Assembly (NCBI GenBank): GCA_019247795.1
Contig: JAFBAK010000357.1
Span: 1-37,549 of the forward strand
From: Hyphomicrobiales bacterium
GTDB lineage: Bacteria; Pseudomonadota; Alphaproteobacteria; Rhizobiales; Beijerinckiaceae
Length of the DNA stretch: 37,549 bases
Reading direction: 5' to 3'
Shown here: in pieces, positions 18,085-28,506 of the stretch
Layout of the letters: the number at the start of each line of letters is the position of its first letter
How positions within the stretch are numbered: position 1 is the stretch's first letter
The notes under the pieces: generated by a model
The model's database searches: none
What the model was told of the DNA's origin: nothing
What the model saw: only the letters and a program-made list of their open reading frames with translations
Position numbers and translations under genes: made by a program

Positions 18085-19452
18085 TCAGTGCAGCTTCACG
18101 CGCGGCTCGCCGCCCCCACGTGACAGGCTTCGCGCCAGGCTGCCGATGAGCGTCTTGGCGACCCCGTGCAGGGCAGTCTCATGCATCTTGTAGAGCGAGC
18201 GATACATGAGGCGCGCGAGCGCGCCCTCGACGAACAGGCCCTTGCCCAACAGGAAACCCATCAGATTGCCGACGGCTCCCAAGCGGCCGAAGGAAACAAG
18301 CGAGCCGAAATCGCGATAGACGAAGGGTTCGAGCGGCTTGCCCTCGAGCCGCCGCTTGAATTGGCGAAGAAGATGGGAGGCTTCCTGGTGCGCCGCCTGG
18401 GCACGGGGCGGCACCGGCTGCCTGTCGTGAGGTCTCGGGCAGGCCGCACAATCGCCGATGGCGAAGATGTCCGGATCGCGCGTCGTCTGCAAGGTGCTCG
18501 TCACCACGAGCTGATTGACGCGGTTCGTCTCGAGGCCATCAAGGTCGCGCAACACATCCGGTCCCTTGACGCCGGCAGCCCAGACGACGAGTTCGGACGG
18601 GATGGTCTCGCCACTCGCGAGTTTGACGCCGTCGGCGCACACCTCGCCGACCCGCGCCTTGGTGCGCACCTCGACACCGAGCCCCTTCAGAATTTTCAAG
18701 GTCGCGGCGGAGACGCGTTCGGGTAAGGCCGGCAAAATACGGTCGGCGGCCTCGACGAGGACGATGCGAATGTCCTTGTCGGGATCCACGTGATCGAGGC
18801 CGAAAGCCGCCACCTCGCGAGCCGTTTGATACAATTCCGCCGCGAGTTCGGTGCCCGTCGCTCCGGCCCCGATGATGGCAACGTGAAGCTGGCCGGGCCG
18901 AACAGGGCCGTCTTGCGATTGAGCTCGCAAGAAAGCGTTCACGAGCCGATGATGGAAGCGCTCTGCCTGCTCTTGGGTGTCGAGCGGGATCGCATGTTCC
19001 GCGGCGCCAGGGGTGCCGAAATCATTGTTGATGCTGCCGACCGCGATCACCAAAGTGTCGTAGCCGACGCTTCGTGCCGCGGTGATCTGCCGTCCTTCCC
19101 CGTCGAAGGTCGGGCCGAGATGCACGCTCTTCTTCGCGCGGTCGAGGCCGATCATCTCCCCATATCGGTAGCGGAAATGATGCCAATGCGCCTGAGCGAG
19201 ATAATTGAGCTGATGCTCGCTCGCATCCATGCTGCCTGCGGCCACTGCGTGGAGGAGCGGCTTCCACAGATGCGTGCGGCTCTTCTCGACGAGCACGGCG
19301 TCGGCGAGCCGGCGCTTGCCCAGCTGATCGCCGAGGCGCGTGACGAGCTCGAGGCCTGCCGCTCCGCCGCCGACCACCACGATGCGGTGCAGAGGCGTCG
19401 CGCGCCCCACGCTTCGTGCTTCGGTGGATGCGCGCGGCACGGCTACGGCCAT
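18085..19452 (-). CDS. ndh: Type II NADH dehydrogenase (NDH-2), FAD-dependent
   Basis: Non-proton-pumping NADH:quinone oxidoreductase of 455 residues at the cytoplasmic face of the membrane. Two dinucleotide-binding motifs are seen: VVVGGGAAGLELVTRLG near the start (FAD) and AIIGAGATGTELAAEL in the middle (NADH). THLWKPLLHAVAAGSMD, VVWAAGVKGPDVL and the FAD-contacting IFAIGDCA are characteristic, and PPRAQAAHQEASHL is the quinone-site block. The C-terminus (about 400-440) is the amphipathic membrane anchor GFLLGKGLFVEGALARLMYRSL. ATG at 19452 has GAGGA upstream. It may offer an alternative electron entry besides complex I. Confidence 0.9.
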   Translation of the reverse strand: MAVAVPRASTEARSVGRATPLHRIVVVGGGAAGLELVTRLGDQLGKRRLADAVLVEKSRTHLWKPLLHAVAAGSMDASEHQLNYLAQAHWHHFRYRYGEMIGLDRAKKSVHLGPTFDGEGRQITAARSVGYDTLVIAVGSINNDFGTPGAAEHAIPLDTQEQAERFHHRLVNAFLRAQSQDGPVRPGQLHVAIIGAGATGTELAAELYQTAREVAAFGLDHVDPDKDIRIVLVEAADRILPALPERVSAATLKILKGLGVEVRTKARVGEVCADGVKLASGETIPSELVVWAAGVKGPDVLRDLDGLETNRVNQLVVTSTLQTTRDPDIFAIGDCAACPRPHDRQPVPPRAQAAHQEASHLLRQFKRRLEGKPLEPFVYRDFGSLVSFGRLGAVGNLMGFLLGKGLFVEGALARLMYRSLYKMHETALHGVAKTLIGSLARSLSRGGGEPRVKLH

Positions 19453-19471
19453 GGGGCGGTCCTCAGATGAA

Positions 19472-19496
19472 GTCGGACGCACACTGTGCGTCCGAC
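19472..19496. repeat. Perfect 12-base inverted repeat between pnp and ndh
   Basis: GTCGGACGCACA and TGTGCGTCCGAC are perfect 12-base arms separated by a single base. It lies 20 bases upstream of the ndh start codon (minus strand) and about 100 bases downstream of pnp. There is no T-run next to it, so an operator for ndh or an RNA-processing/stability hairpin fits better than an intrinsic terminator. Confidence 0.6.
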
Positions 19497-19576
19497 GACT
19501 ATCTCGAAGCTGGCGTCGAGAGCCAGGCCAAAGGGAGCTGCGTCGCGCCTTGCGCGTCGCGCCGTCGATGAAGGAC

Positions 19577-19596
19577 GACGCGACGCGAATCGCGTC
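19577..19596 (-). terminator. Hairpin at the pnp stop codon
   Basis: GACGCGA and TCGCGTC are perfect 7-base arms around a 6-base loop that starts within the pnp stop region (19595-19597). It lacks a clear U-tract on the minus strand, so it may protect the 3' end or pause transcription rather than terminate it. Confidence 0.3.
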
Positions 19597-21757
19597 AGGC
19601 CGTCTGCTTCTGCGTCCGCTCAGCGTCGCGTTCGGCGCGCAGCTTCTCGGTGACGTCTTCGCCGGTCGCCTGATCGACGACCTTCATCGAGAGGCGCGTC
19701 TTGCCCCTGTCGTCCATGCCGAGGAACTTCACCTTCACCTTGTCGCCTTCCTTGACGACGTCCGTCACCTTGGCGACGCGGCGCGGTGCAAGCTCGGAGA
19801 TATGGACGAGCCCGTCCTTCGGTCCGAAGAAGTTCACGAAGGCGCCGAACTCCATCACCTTGACGACCGTTCCCTCGTAGATGTGACCGGGCTCGGGTTC
19901 CGACGCGATCGACTTGATCCAGTTGAGCGCCGCGGCGATCGACTCCTGATTGGCCGAGGCGACCTTCACCATGCCATCATCGGAAATGTCGATCTTGGCG
20001 CCGGTCTTCTCGACGATCTCGCGGATCACCTTGCCGCCCGAACCGATCACCTCGCGGATCTTGTCGACCGGGATCTGGATAACCTCGATGCGCGGCGCGT
20101 ATTGGCCGAGCTCGGCCCGGGCGCCGGTGAGCGCCTTGGCCATCTCGCCGAGGATATGCAGTCGCCCGTCCTTCGCCTGTGCGAGAGCCACGCGCATGAT
20201 CTCCTCGGTGATGCCGGTGATCTTGATGTCCATTTGCAACGAGGTGATGCCGGTGTCGGTCCCCGCCACTTTGAAGTCCATGTCGCCGAGATGATCCTCG
20301 TCGCCGAGGATGTCGGAGAGCACCGCGAAGCGCTCGCCCTCGAGGATGAGGCCCATCGCGATTCCGGCCACTGGCCGCCGCAGCGGCACGCCCGCATCCA
20401 TCATGGCCAGAGAGGAGCCGCAAACGGTCGCCATCGACGACGAGCCGTTCGACTCGGTGATCTCGGACACCAGACGGATGGTGTAGGGGAACTCGTGATG
20501 GGGCGGCAGCAATGGGTGGACGGCGCGCCAGGCGAGCTTGCCATGACCGATCTCCCGCCGGCCCGGCGAGCCCATGCGCCCGGTCTCGCCCACCGAATAC
20601 GGCGGGAAATTGTAGTGCAGCAGGAAGGTCTCCTTGCGCGTGCCTTCGAGCTCGTCGATGTATTGCTCGTCATCTCCCGTGCCGAGCGTCGCCACCACCA
20701 TGGCTTGGGTCTCGCCGCGGGTGAAGAGCGCAGACCCATGCGTGCGCGGCAAGATGCCCACCTCGCTCACAATCGGGCGAACCGTCTTCACATCGCGGCC
20801 GTCGATGCGTGCGCCATCATCGAGAATGTTCCAGCGAACGATCTTCGCCTGCAGCTCCTTGAACACGCCCGCCACTTCCTCTTTGGTGTGGCCGCCCGCC
20901 TCCTCGCCCTCGGGGAAGAAGTGCGAGTTGATCTTGGCCTTGATGGCGTCAACCGCGTTGTAGCGTTCCTGCTTCGCGGTGATCTTGTAGGCGGCGCGCA
21001 AATCTGCTTCGGCGAGCTCGAGCACCGCCTTTTCGAGAGCCGCATGGTCGGGCTTCACCACCTCGCGCGGTTCCTTGCTGGCCATCTCCGCGAGGCGGAT
21101 GATCGCCTCGATCACGGGCTGGAAGCCCGTGTGGCCGAACATCACGGCGCCGAGCATGACGTCTTCGGAAAGCTCCTTGGCTTCCGATTCGACCATGAGC
21201 ACCGCGTCTTGCGTGCCGGCCACCACGAGATCGAGCGCGCTCGCCTTCATCTGGTCGAGCGTCGGATTGAGCACGTATTGGCCGTCGACGTAGGCAACGC
21301 GCGCACCGCCGATCGGTCCCATGAACGGCACGCCGGAAATCGTCAGCGCCGCGGAGGCCGCAATCATGGCGACGATGTCGGGATCATTCTCGAGATCGTG
21401 GGAGAGTACGGTGATGATCACCTGCGTATCGCAGCGCCATCCGTCGATGAAGAGCGGCCGAATGGGGCGGTCGATAAGCCGCGAGACCAGCACCTCCTTC
21501 TCCGAAGGGCGCCCTTCGCGCTTGAAGAAGCCGCCCGGAATGCGTCCGGCAGCGAAAGCCTTCTCCTGATAGTTGACGGTGAGCGGCATGAAATCGACGC
21601 CGGGCTTCGGCGCCTTCGCGGCGACCACCGTCGCAAGCACGGCCGTGTCGCCATAGGTCGCAAGCACGGCGCCATCGGCTTGGCGAGCCACCTTGCCGGT
21701 TTCCAGGACGAGACGGCGCCCGCCCCAATCCAGCACTTCTCGTTGAACATCGAACAT
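19595..21757 (-). CDS. pnp: Polyribonucleotide nucleotidyltransferase (PNPase)
   Basis: Phosphorolytic 3'-5' exoribonuclease of 720 residues, part of RNA decay and quality control. The two RNase PH domains are clear (first: [15 protein letters not shown] and [20 protein letters not shown]; second: [17 protein letters not shown] and [20 protein letters not shown], holding the catalytic aspartates), joined by the helical domain. The KH domain is [20 protein letters not shown] and the S1 domain is [20 protein letters not shown]. The start at 21757 has GAGGA upstream. It lies downstream of rpsO, the usual order, separated by a 305-base leader rich in hairpins. Confidence 0.98.
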   Translation of the reverse strand: MFDVQREVLDWGGRRLVLETGKVARQADGAVLATYGDTAVLATVVAAKAPKPGVDFMPLTVNYQEKAFAAGRIPGGFFKREGRPSEKEVLVSRLIDRPIRPLFIDGWRCDTQVIITVLSHDLENDPDIVAMIAASAALTISGVPFMGPIGGARVAYVDGQYVLNPTLDQMKASALDLVVAGTQDAVLMVESEAKELSEDVMLGAVMFGHTGFQPVIEAIIRLAEMASKEPREVVKPDHAALEKAVLELAEADLRAAYKITAKQERYNAVDAIKAKINSHFFPEGEEAGGHTKEEVAGVFKELQAKIVRWNILDDGARIDGRDVKTVRPIVSEVGILPRTHGSALFTRGETQAMVVATLGTGDDEQYIDELEGTRKETFLLHYNFPPYSVGETGRMGSPGRREIGHGKLAWRAVHPLLPPHHEFPYTIRLVSEITESNGSSSMATVCGSSLAMMDAGVPLRRPVAGIAMGLILEGERFAVLSDILGDEDHLGDMDFKVAGTDTGITSLQMDIKITGITEEIMRVALAQAKDGRLHILGEMAKALTGARAELGQYAPRIEVIQIPVDKIREVIGSGGKVIREIVEKTGAKIDISDDGMVKVASANQESIAAALNWIKSIASEPEPGHIYEGTVVKVMEFGAFVNFFGPKDGLVHISELAPRRVAKVTDVVKEGDKVKVKFLGMDDRGKTRLSMKVVDQATGEDVTEKLRAERDAERTQKQTA

Positions 21758-21836
21758 TGACCATCCTCATGGTTGGCCGGCGGGCGCGAAGCCATGAGCA
21801 AGATGGCAAGACGCTCTTCTTATCGCAGCGCCGCTC

Positions 21837-21889
21837 GGGATTCCGAAGCCGCGGAATTCCCGTTTCGGACGACGAGCCTGAACGGCTCG
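21837..21889 (-). promoter_or_regulatory. Hairpin pair in the pnp leader
   Basis: Two stems lie in the spacer before pnp: CGAGCC/GGCTCG (21873-21889, 5-base loop) and GGGATTCCG/CGGAATTCCC (21837-21861, one bulged base). In E. coli the pnp leader folds into a long stem that RNase III cuts and PNPase then uses for autoregulation. A similar role is inferred from position only. The rest of the 305-base spacer (21758-22062) shows no gene. Confidence 0.35.
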
Positions 21890-22028
21890 GCTCATCGACA
21901 CGAACATGCCCGATACGCGCGGAGCTTCGGGCCTGGCGCTAAAAAGCGTCCAACGATCCTGCCATGGCGGGCGTGGCCTGCCGGCGGGGTTCATCGCCCA
22001 CGATCCTCATGATGCGGGCGCAGCAAAA

Positions 22029-22053
22029 TCGACCTGCGCGCCATCAGGCGCGC
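22029..22053 (-). terminator. Rho-independent terminator after rpsO
   Basis: GCGCGCC-TGAT-GGCGCGC (read on the minus strand, 22036-22053) is a perfect 7-base stem starting 10 bases after the rpsO stop. A short U-run (ATTTTG) follows about 6 bases after the stem. The distance and length of the U-run are not ideal, so termination may be partial, allowing read-through into pnp. Confidence 0.5.
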
Positions 22054-22062
22054 GGGTCCTCC

Positions 22063-22332
22063 TCAGCGACGGATGCCCAGGCGCTCGATCAGCGTCTTGT
22101 AACGGGGCTCGTCCCTGTCTTTCACATAGTTCAGGAGCGAGCGTCGCTGCGAGACCATCTTTAACAGGCCGCGCCGTGAATGGTTGTCCTTCACATGCGT
22201 CTTGAAATGCTCGGTGAGATTGTTGATGCGCTCGGTGAGAAGCGCCACCTGCACCTCGGGAGAGCCTGTATCCCCCTTCTTAGTGGCATAGTCGGAAATG
22301 AGCGCACTCTTGCGCTCGGTCGCAATCGACAT
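22063..22332 (-). CDS. rpsO: 30S ribosomal protein S15
   Basis: Protein of 89 residues, the exact family length, that binds 16S rRNA and the platform of the small subunit. The pattern [22 protein letters not shown] and [20 protein letters not shown] is diagnostic. AAAGGA precedes the start by seven bases. It lies between truB and pnp in the usual nusA-infB-rbfA-truB-rpsO-pnp order. In E. coli S15 represses its own translation by an RNA pseudoknot; no equivalent is evident here. Confidence 0.98.
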   Translation of the reverse strand: MSIATERKSALISDYATKKGDTGSPEVQVALLTERINNLTEHFKTHVKDNHSRRGLLKMVSQRRSLLNYVKDRDEPRYKTLIERLGIRR

Positions 22333-22359
22333 CGGGAGTTCCTTTCTCGCGAGGGCCGC

Positions 22360-23352
22360 TCAGCGTCCCAGATTGAAGATGCGCGTCGGCCTGATCTCCG
22401 CTCCTTCCGCCTCGGCGAGCGCCACCAAGGCGCCTTCCGAAGTCACGCTGATGCGTCCCTGGAAGAGCGGGGCATCACGCCCGCGCAGCAGGACGATTTG
22501 GCCTCGGCGAAGCCGTCCTGCATCCGCCCGGCTCACGGCCAGCGCCGGGATGTCGTCCAGCGCGGTCGCAACGGGCAGTAATTCGCCGGCCAAGTTCCCT
22601 TCGCCAGCGGCGGCCTTATGGCGCAATTCAGTCAAATCGTCCAGCGAAATTGCATCTTTCTCGGAAAATGGCCCGACGTGAGTGCGCCGTAGCGCGCTCA
22701 CATGCCCGAAACAACCGAGCGCCCGGCCGAGATCACGGGCGATGGCCCGCACATAGGTTCCCTTGCCGCAAACCGCTTCGAAAACGCTCGTGTCGGATTG
22801 GTGCTCGACGATCACCAGCCTCTCGATGCGCACGAGGCGGGCTTCGAGCTCGACACTTGCGCCGGCGCGCGAGAGATCGTAGGCGCGCTCGCCGGCAATC
22901 TTGATGGCGGAGAACCGCGGCGGCGTCTGCCAAATCTCGCCGATGAAGGCAGAAAGCGCATCCGCGACCGAGGCTTGCGAGGGCCGAGCGTCGCTCGATG
23001 CGGTCACTGCGCCTTCGCTGTCGTCGGTGTCGCGCTCTTCGCCCCAGGCGACGGTGAAGCGATAGCCCTTGCGCCCATCCATGACGAAGGGAACGGTCTT
23101 TGTGGCTTCGCCGAAGGCGATGGGCAAGAGCCCGGAGGCCAGGGGATCGAGCGTCCCCGCGTGACCTGCCTTCTTGGCATTGAACAACCGTTTGGCCACG
23201 GCGACGGCATGCGTCGACGTCATGCCGACCGGCTTGTCGAGGATGAGCCAGCCATTGACCTCGCGCTTGCGCGGGCGCGCCGGTTGCGGCTCTCGGGAAT
23301 CGACCCTCATGCTCTCGCCGGAGCGGGAGCTTTCGCTGGCGCCCTCAGCCAT
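22360..23352 (-). CDS. truB: tRNA pseudouridine(55) synthase TruB
   Basis: Forms pseudouridine at U55 of tRNA. The protein has 330 residues. Signature blocks are [44 protein letters not shown] with the catalytic aspartate in GTLDP, and [15 protein letters not shown], plus [12 protein letters not shown]. The C-terminal part (about 250-330) is the small PUA-like domain, ending [11 protein letters not shown]. The start is not certain: ATG at 23352 overlaps the rbfA stop by 8 bases, which suits coupling; ATG at 23364 and 23310 are alternatives. The first about 30 residues are low-complexity. The longer open frame up to 23562 is inside rbfA and not used. Confidence 0.93.
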   Translation of the reverse strand: MAEGASESSRSGESMRVDSREPQPARPRKREVNGWLILDKPVGMTSTHAVAVAKRLFNAKKAGHAGTLDPLASGLLPIAFGEATKTVPFVMDGRKGYRFTVAWGEERDTDDSEGAVTASSDARPSQASVADALSAFIGEIWQTPPRFSAIKIAGERAYDLSRAGASVELEARLVRIERLVIVEHQSDTSVFEAVCGKGTYVRAIARDLGRALGCFGHVSALRRTHVGPFSEKDAISLDDLTELRHKAAAGEGNLAGELLPVATALDDIPALAVSRADAGRLRRGQIVLLRGRDAPLFQGRISVTSEGALVALAEAEGAEIRPTRIFNLGR

Positions 23353-23776
23353 GGTTCCGGTCATCTTCAGCTTTTCGGTCCGACTCGAGATCGCGCCGCA
23401 CCTTCTCCGAATGGAGGAGAGCCTCGATTCGTGACGCCTCCTCGAATGTGTCGTCGTGGCGGAAGCGGATCTCCGGTGCGTAGCGCAGGTTGATGCGGCG
23501 CGCGATCTCTCCCTTGATGAAGCGCTTGTTGCGGTCGAGTGCCTCGAGCACGAGACCGACATCCTTGCCGCCGAGCGGTATCACATAGGCCGTGGCAAGA
23601 CGCAGATCAGGCGACATGCGCACCTCGGGAACCGTGACCGGATGATTTTCAAGCACATCGTCACGGACCTCGCCGCGCGACAAGAGCTCGGCGAGCGCGT
23701 GGCGCACGAGTTCGCCCACCCGAAGCGCGCGCTGGGAAGGGCCTCGCTCATGACGGCTGGGTTGGTGTCGTGCCAT
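23345..23776 (-). CDS. rbfA: 30S ribosome-binding factor RbfA
   Basis: Helps maturation of the 16S rRNA 5' end and is needed for growth in the cold. The protein has 143 residues, with KH-type RbfA features: [41 protein letters not shown], and [27 protein letters not shown] near the end. GGAGG precedes the ATG by seven bases. It overlaps truB by 8 bases. Its usual direct upstream neighbour is infB; here lepB lies between them. Confidence 0.95.
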   Translation of the reverse strand: MARHQPSRHERGPSQRALRVGELVRHALAELLSRGEVRDDVLENHPVTVPEVRMSPDLRLATAYVIPLGGKDVGLVLEALDRNKRFIKGEIARRINLRYAPEIRFRHDDTFEEASRIEALLHSEKVRRDLESDRKAEDDRNHG

Positions 23777-23854
23777 CTTCTCTCCTCCGGAGTCGAACCG
23801 GAACCTCGATACTCGCGAAATCCGCTCGGGCCCGTTCGGGCCTTCGCGAATCCT

Positions 23855-24616
23855 TCATCGTATGCGCGCAAAAAATCGCGCCGGCCTCAATGCCGATGCC
23901 CATTCGGAGGGTCGGCGTGCCACGGGAAAATTCCAAGACCCCAAGACCACCTCGGCGCGGCCGATGAGATTCTCGGCCGGGACGAAGCCAACGCCGCCGG
24001 CGACAGCCGAAACGCGGCTGTCGAGCGAGTCGTCTCGGTTGTCTCCCATCAGGAAGACGTGGCCCGGCGGCACCACGAAGACGCGCGTGTCGTCGAGTGC
24101 GCCTTTCGACTCGAGCTTGAAGATCGGGTGCTCGCGGCCGTTCGGCAACATTTCCATGAAGCGTGCCGCGCCGATCTCACTGCCGTCCTCCTGTTCCACT
24201 TTTCCCTGGCCATCGCGTCGCAAGGGAAGCTCGGCGCCATTGATCCATAGGCGCCCCTCCCGCATCTGAATGCGGTCGCCGGGCAGGCCGATTGCGCGTT
24301 TTACATAGACCTGCCGTGGATCGCGCGGCAGTCGGAAAACCACCACATCTCCATATTCCGGCAAGCTTTCGAGCAAACGGTGCTCGGAAGAAAAACCGAG
24401 ATCTACCGGAAGCGAGTAGCGGCTGAATCCATAGGCGTATTTTGCAACGACCAGCTCATCGCCGATCAGAAGGGTCGGCTCCATCGAGCCCGAAGGCACA
24501 TAAAATGGCTGGGCCAAGACGGTTCGCGAAGCAAGGACGAGGGTTAAAGCGATTGCCGGTCCCTTCACGGCCGCGAGGACGCGGCGCACTCGGCTTTCGG
24601 GGCTTGCCCCAAGCAT
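23855..24616 (-). CDS. lepB: Signal peptidase I (LepB)
   Basis: Membrane-bound serine protease that removes signal peptides from secreted proteins. The protein has 253 residues. One membrane helix (about 15-32) leads to the catalytic block QPFYVPSGSMEPTLLIGD with the nucleophile Ser44; the general-base lysine is Lys106 in VYVKRAIGLPGD. GHVFLMGDNRDDSLDSR is the conserved box E, and VPAENLIGRA follows. GGAG lies six bases before the ATG at 24616; GTG at 24661 and ATG at 24628 are in frame but poorer. Its place between infB and rbfA is unusual, as it is normally elsewhere (near rnc/era or pssA). Confidence 0.93.
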   Translation of the reverse strand: MLGASPESRVRRVLAAVKGPAIALTLVLASRTVLAQPFYVPSGSMEPTLLIGDELVVAKYAYGFSRYSLPVDLGFSSEHRLLESLPEYGDVVVFRLPRDPRQVYVKRAIGLPGDRIQMREGRLWINGAELPLRRDGQGKVEQEDGSEIGAARFMEMLPNGREHPIFKLESKGALDDTRVFVVPPGHVFLMGDNRDDSLDSRVSAVAGGVGFVPAENLIGRAEVVLGSWNFPVARRPSEWASALRPARFFARIR

Positions 24617-24673
24617 CAGATGCTCCATTGCAGCAAATCTTCCGTTTCTTCTTTTGGGCACCTACGAGGATGA

Positions 24674-24721
24674 GCCGGAAAGGTGGAAAGCACCTTTCCA
24701 AAGGATCATGTTCTGATGATC
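24674..24721. repeat. Rhizobial-type palindromic intergenic repeat
   Basis: GGAAAGGTG-GAAAG-CACCTTTCC (24677-24699) is a perfect 9-base stem. It is followed by AAAGGATCATG and a second stem, GATCAT/ATGATC (24704-24721). The shape, a G/A-rich stem ending in CTTTTCC then AAAGATCATG, resembles a palindromic repeat I recall as scattered through rhizobial chromosomes. It lies in the 180-base gap between infB and lepB. Whether more copies exist in this genome cannot be seen here; no second full copy is in the window. Confidence 0.5.
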
Positions 24722-24796
24722 TTGATAATGGCTGCAGGCCGTCATGCTCGAATTCCGGAAGTCGGTAACAAACCCCCATAAGCGAGACGGCACGCC

Positions 24797-27529
24797 TCAA
24801 AGGGACCGCTTGACCTCTTCGACGCGATAGCATTCGATCACATCGCCCGACCGCATGTCCTGGTAGTTCTCGAATGACATGCCGCATTCCTGGCCGGCAC
24901 GCACTTCCTGCACATCATCCTTGAAACGCTTGAGCGTTGCGAGCTTGCCCTCGTGAATGACCACGTTGTCGCGGATGAGGCGGACATTCGCGCCCTTCTG
25001 CACCACACCGTCGGTGACGCGGCAACCCGCGATCTTGCCGATCTTCGAGACGTTGAAGATCTCGAGGATCTGGGCGTTGCCGAGCATGGTCTCGCGCAAA
25101 GTGGGCGCCAGCAAGCCCGACATCGCATCCTTCACGTCGTCAACCAGGTTGTAGATGATGTTGTAATAGCGGATCTCAATTCCGGCCTGCTCGGCCGCCT
25201 CGCGCGCTTCCTTGTGCGCGCGCACGTTGAAGCCGATCACCGCGGCACCGGATGCATTGGCGAGGATCACATCGCTCTCGGTAATGCCGCCGACGCCCGA
25301 ATGGATGACGCGCGCGCCCACTTCTTCGTTGCCGAGCTTTTCCAGCGCACCCGCGATCGCCTCCACGGAGCCTTGCACATCCGCCTTGACGACGAGCGGG
25401 AACTCCTTGCGGCCGGCCCCCGTCTTGAGATCCTGCATCATCTCCGCAAGCGAACCACGCGCGCCGGCCTGGCGAGCGACCGATCTCTCGCGCTTCTGGC
25501 GGGTGCGGTAAGCCGTAACCTCACGGGCGCGCGCTTCGTTCTCGACGACCGCGACCCGATCTCCGGCGTCGGGTGTACCGTTGAACCCGAGCACCTCGAC
25601 CGGTGTCGAGGGGCCGGCTGAAACAAGTGTCTCCCCCTTGTCATTGAGCAAGGTGCGAATGCGTCCCCACTCCGAGCCCGCGACGATGATGTCACCGCCC
25701 TTGAGCGAGCCGCGTTGCACGAGCACCGTCGCGACCGGCCCACGGCCACGATCGAGCCTTGCCTCGATCACCGCGCCTTCGCCGCTGCGGTTCGGGTTGG
25801 CCTTGAGGTCGAGCACCTCCGATTGCAGCGATACGCCTTCGAGGAGCTTGTCGAGGTTGATCTTCTTGGTCGCCGAGACCTCGACTTCCAGGACCTCGCC
25901 GCCGAGCGATTCCACCTGGATTTCATGTTGCAGAAGCTCGTTGCGCACACGGTCTGGCTTCGCGTCCGGCTTGTCGATCTTGTTGATGGCGACGATTATC
26001 GGCACATGGGCGGCCTTGGCGTGGCTGATCGCCTCGACCGTCTGGGGCATGACGCCGTCATCTGCCGCGACCACCAGGATCACGATATCCGTCACCTTGG
26101 CGCCACGCGCGCGCATTGCCGTGAAGGCGGCGTGGCCCGGCGTGTCGATGAAGGTGATCTTGCCGCCGAGCGGGCTCTCTACCTGATAGGCGCCGATATG
26201 CTGGGTGATGCCGCCGGCCTCTGCGCTCACCACGTCGGCCGAGCGGATGGCATCGAGCAACGAGGTCTTGCCGTGGTCGACATGGCCCATGATGGTGACG
26301 ACCGGCGGCCGCGGAGCGAGATCCTGCGGCTGGTCGGGCGCGTCGAACAGACCCTCTTCGACGTCGGATTCGGCAACACGCTTCACGGTATGGCCAAGCT
26401 CTTCGGCGATGAGCTGCGCCGTGTCGGCGTCGATCACGTCCGTGATCTTCAGCATCTGGCCTTGCGCCATCAGCAGGCGGATCACATCGACTGCCCGCTC
26501 CGCCATGCGGTTCGCGAGCTCTTGGATCGAGATCGTCTCCGGGACCGTCACCTCGCGAGCGATCTTCTCCTTCTGCTCGCCCGCGGAGCCTTTCATGCGC
26601 TGCTGACGACGGCGCTGGGCAGCGAGCGAACGCGTACGTTCCTCGTCGCTCGTCAGCGCGTTCGCCAAGGTGAGGCGGCCACGTTGCTTGTGATCTCCTT
26701 TCGGAGCCCTCGGAGCGGGTGCCGCCCGCGCTGCCCCTCCGCCTCCGGGGCGGCGGGGCTGCTGGCGAGGGCTTCCCTCCGTCTCGGGCAGGAGGGTACG
26801 GCGCGACGGCGTCGCGGCACTCAGTCCCGCACGTGCGGCGGTGCGCCCCGTACCGGCCGATCCGGCGCTGGCGGCCTGGGAGGCGGGACGCGGATCGAGG
26901 CGCGGAATTGGAGTTCCCGGCGCCCGGCTCGCCGGCGGAGGATCGCCAAAACGGCGTCGGGCCTCTTCTTCGGCTTTTCGTTTGGCCTGGTCCTCGGAGC
27001 GGCGTCGGTCTTCCTCCTCACGCTTGCGCTCGTCGGCCGCTTCGCGCTCCTTGCGCTCGACCTCGTCACGCGCCGCGCGAAGTCGCGCCTCCTCCTCAGC
27101 GTGCTTGCGCTCGTCCTCCTCGCGCCGGCGCGCCTCGGCAAGGGCGGTGCCTTGTCGATTCCGCTCCTCTTCCGTGAGGGTGCGAAGAACGATGCTCGCC
27201 TTTTGCCCAGCGCCGGCGGGACCGCGCGCCGTGGGTTGCGCGCTACCGGTCGAAGCGACGGAGGGCGCGGCCGAGGACGGGGTCGCGGACTTGGCACCGC
27301 GCGCCAGCGGGGCAGGGGCCGCGCGCTTTGCAGCGGGAGCTTGCGCGCCAGTCGCCTCGCGCGGTTCCACGCTCGTGCCGGTGCGCCGCTTGACCTTCTC
27401 GACGACGACCGTCTTCGAGCGGCCATGGCTGAAGCTTTGGCGCACGGTGCCCGTCTCGGGCCTTTTGATGCTCAACTTTCCGGTCGGCATGCTCAACGGC
27501 TTGTCGCCCGGCGTCTTAAGATCGCTCAT
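24797..27529 (-). CDS. infB: Translation initiation factor IF-2
   Basis: GTPase of 910 residues that brings initiator tRNA to the 30S subunit. A long low-complexity N-terminal region (about 1-330) has Ala/Pro-rich stretches and a charged helical block of RREEDERK-type repeats. The IF2_N domain (about 345-400, [21 protein letters not shown]) precedes the G domain with GHVDHGKTS at about 410, DTPGHAAF and NKIDKPDA. Domains II-IV follow, ending [22 protein letters not shown]. The start is ATG at 27529 (MSDLKTPGD), overlapping the ylxR stop by ATGA; the frame extends to 27634 within ylxR. It is part of the rimP-nusA operon. Confidence 0.97.
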   Translation of the reverse strand: MSDLKTPGDKPLSMPTGKLSIKRPETGTVRQSFSHGRSKTVVVEKVKRRTGTSVEPREATGAQAPAAKRAAPAPLARGAKSATPSSAAPSVASTGSAQPTARGPAGAGQKASIVLRTLTEEERNRQGTALAEARRREEDERKHAEEEARLRAARDEVERKEREAADERKREEEDRRRSEDQAKRKAEEEARRRFGDPPPASRAPGTPIPRLDPRPASQAASAGSAGTGRTAARAGLSAATPSRRTLLPETEGSPRQQPRRPGGGGAARAAPAPRAPKGDHKQRGRLTLANALTSDEERTRSLAAQRRRQQRMKGSAGEQKEKIAREVTVPETISIQELANRMAERAVDVIRLLMAQGQMLKITDVIDADTAQLIAEELGHTVKRVAESDVEEGLFDAPDQPQDLAPRPPVVTIMGHVDHGKTSLLDAIRSADVVSAEAGGITQHIGAYQVESPLGGKITFIDTPGHAAFTAMRARGAKVTDIVILVVAADDGVMPQTVEAISHAKAAHVPIIVAINKIDKPDAKPDRVRNELLQHEIQVESLGGEVLEVEVSATKKINLDKLLEGVSLQSEVLDLKANPNRSGEGAVIEARLDRGRGPVATVLVQRGSLKGGDIIVAGSEWGRIRTLLNDKGETLVSAGPSTPVEVLGFNGTPDAGDRVAVVENEARAREVTAYRTRQKRERSVARQAGARGSLAEMMQDLKTGAGRKEFPLVVKADVQGSVEAIAGALEKLGNEEVGARVIHSGVGGITESDVILANASGAAVIGFNVRAHKEAREAAEQAGIEIRYYNIIYNLVDDVKDAMSGLLAPTLRETMLGNAQILEIFNVSKIGKIAGCRVTDGVVQKGANVRLIRDNVVIHEGKLATLKRFKDDVQEVRAGQECGMSFENYQDMRSGDVIECYRVEEVKRSL

Positions 27530-28401
27530 ACAGACTTCTGTCCTGCGGCTCGATTCGCCCCGTTCGCGTCCCAACCTGGGAGCTCGCGGTTCAGATTGGC
27601 GTTGAGATTGCGGTTCTTTCGGGCGGCGCCGCAACGCTCGGCGCCTCCACTAGCGTGTTTTTCGATCAATTCAAAACGGTGAAGGCGCAGACACCTCGCC
27701 AAGGCGAAATCGCCGACCGGCGCCCGCAGCAAGGCTGCATGTATCACATGGGGGCGCCCCAACGCCAAATCCAGCTCCGACGAGGTGAAGCTGGCGATGA
27801 TTTCAGGTCCATCCACACCGGCGTCGCCGATGCTGACCGCTGAACTTCCGGCGCCCCGCCGCAACAGGCCGACAAGCTTCCTGCGTCCTTCCGGTGAACC
27901 GTCACTCGCCTCGATCAAGATCAGGACCTCACCTTTTTCGAGAGCGGAGCGTGTCTTCTCGAAGCCGGACGTCACCGCGCCCGCCTTGTTGGCCAGCGAA
28001 AGGGCCTGCAGCGCGTCCTTGCGCAGGAGAGCATCCACCTCATCGGCGAGATCGACGGGAACCGCGACTTCCTTCTTGAACGCCCGCGCAAAAGCTTTTC
28101 GGCGAGAAGCTTCGGCCACCCGGTCTTTGTTCGCGGTCACCCAGACTCCCCGGCCGGGCAAAGCGCGTCGGATGTCCGGCGTGACCACCCCTTGGGGCGA
28201 AAGGACGAAACGAATCAATTGATCGGGAGGCAGCAGCGCGCGGGTGACGATGCAACTACGTTCCGACTTGGCCCGCTTGGGCCCTCGTGCGTGCTCCGGT
28301 GGCGACCCTATGTCGCGGCCTTCCGGGCAAGCGCCATCACGCCCCGCCGCAGGGGCACTCGCGACACCACGCGATCCAAGCTCATGCGCATGTCGCGCCA
28401 T
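27526..28401 (-). CDS. ylxR: YlxR family RNA-binding protein (DUF448) with L7Ae-like domain
   Basis: Protein of 291 residues between nusA and infB, the usual place of ylxR. The DUF448 domain (about 40-120) includes [33 protein letters not shown] and [13 protein letters not shown]; YlxR in other bacteria contacts RNA or RNase P. A second domain (about 125-205, [34 protein letters not shown]) resembles the L7Ae/L30e fold and is common in alphaproteobacterial versions. The last about 50 residues are low-complexity. Start ATG at 28401 has only a weak Shine-Dalgarno; the first 40 residues are poorly conserved. The stop overlaps infB by ATGA. Confidence 0.85.
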   Translation of the reverse strand: MARHAHELGSRGVASAPAAGRDGACPEGRDIGSPPEHARGPKRAKSERSCIVTRALLPPDQLIRFVLSPQGVVTPDIRRALPGRGVWVTANKDRVAEASRRKAFARAFKKEVAVPVDLADEVDALLRKDALQALSLANKAGAVTSGFEKTRSALEKGEVLILIEASDGSPEGRRKLVGLLRRGAGSSAVSIGDAGVDGPEIIASFTSSELDLALGRPHVIHAALLRAPVGDFALARCLRLHRFELIEKHASGGAERCGAARKNRNLNANLNRELPGWDANGANRAAGQKSV

Positions 28402-28506
28402 GCCCGCATCCGTCCATCATCGCTCCAACTCGTCATTGCCCAAGGACCGGGAATGCCGACGGGAGATCATCGACATCTCTGATCGATCCAAGGCCGTCAT
28501 TCCCCT

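Noticed and set aside
19340-21760. Plus-strand open frame of 806 codons opposite pnp
   Set aside because: It is the antisense shadow of PNPase, rich in His/Arg/Leu from reversed GC-rich codons; no family features.
25715-27682. Plus-strand open frame of 655 codons opposite infB
   Set aside because: Shadow of the low-complexity IF-2 N-terminus and G domain; composition is typical of reversed codons.
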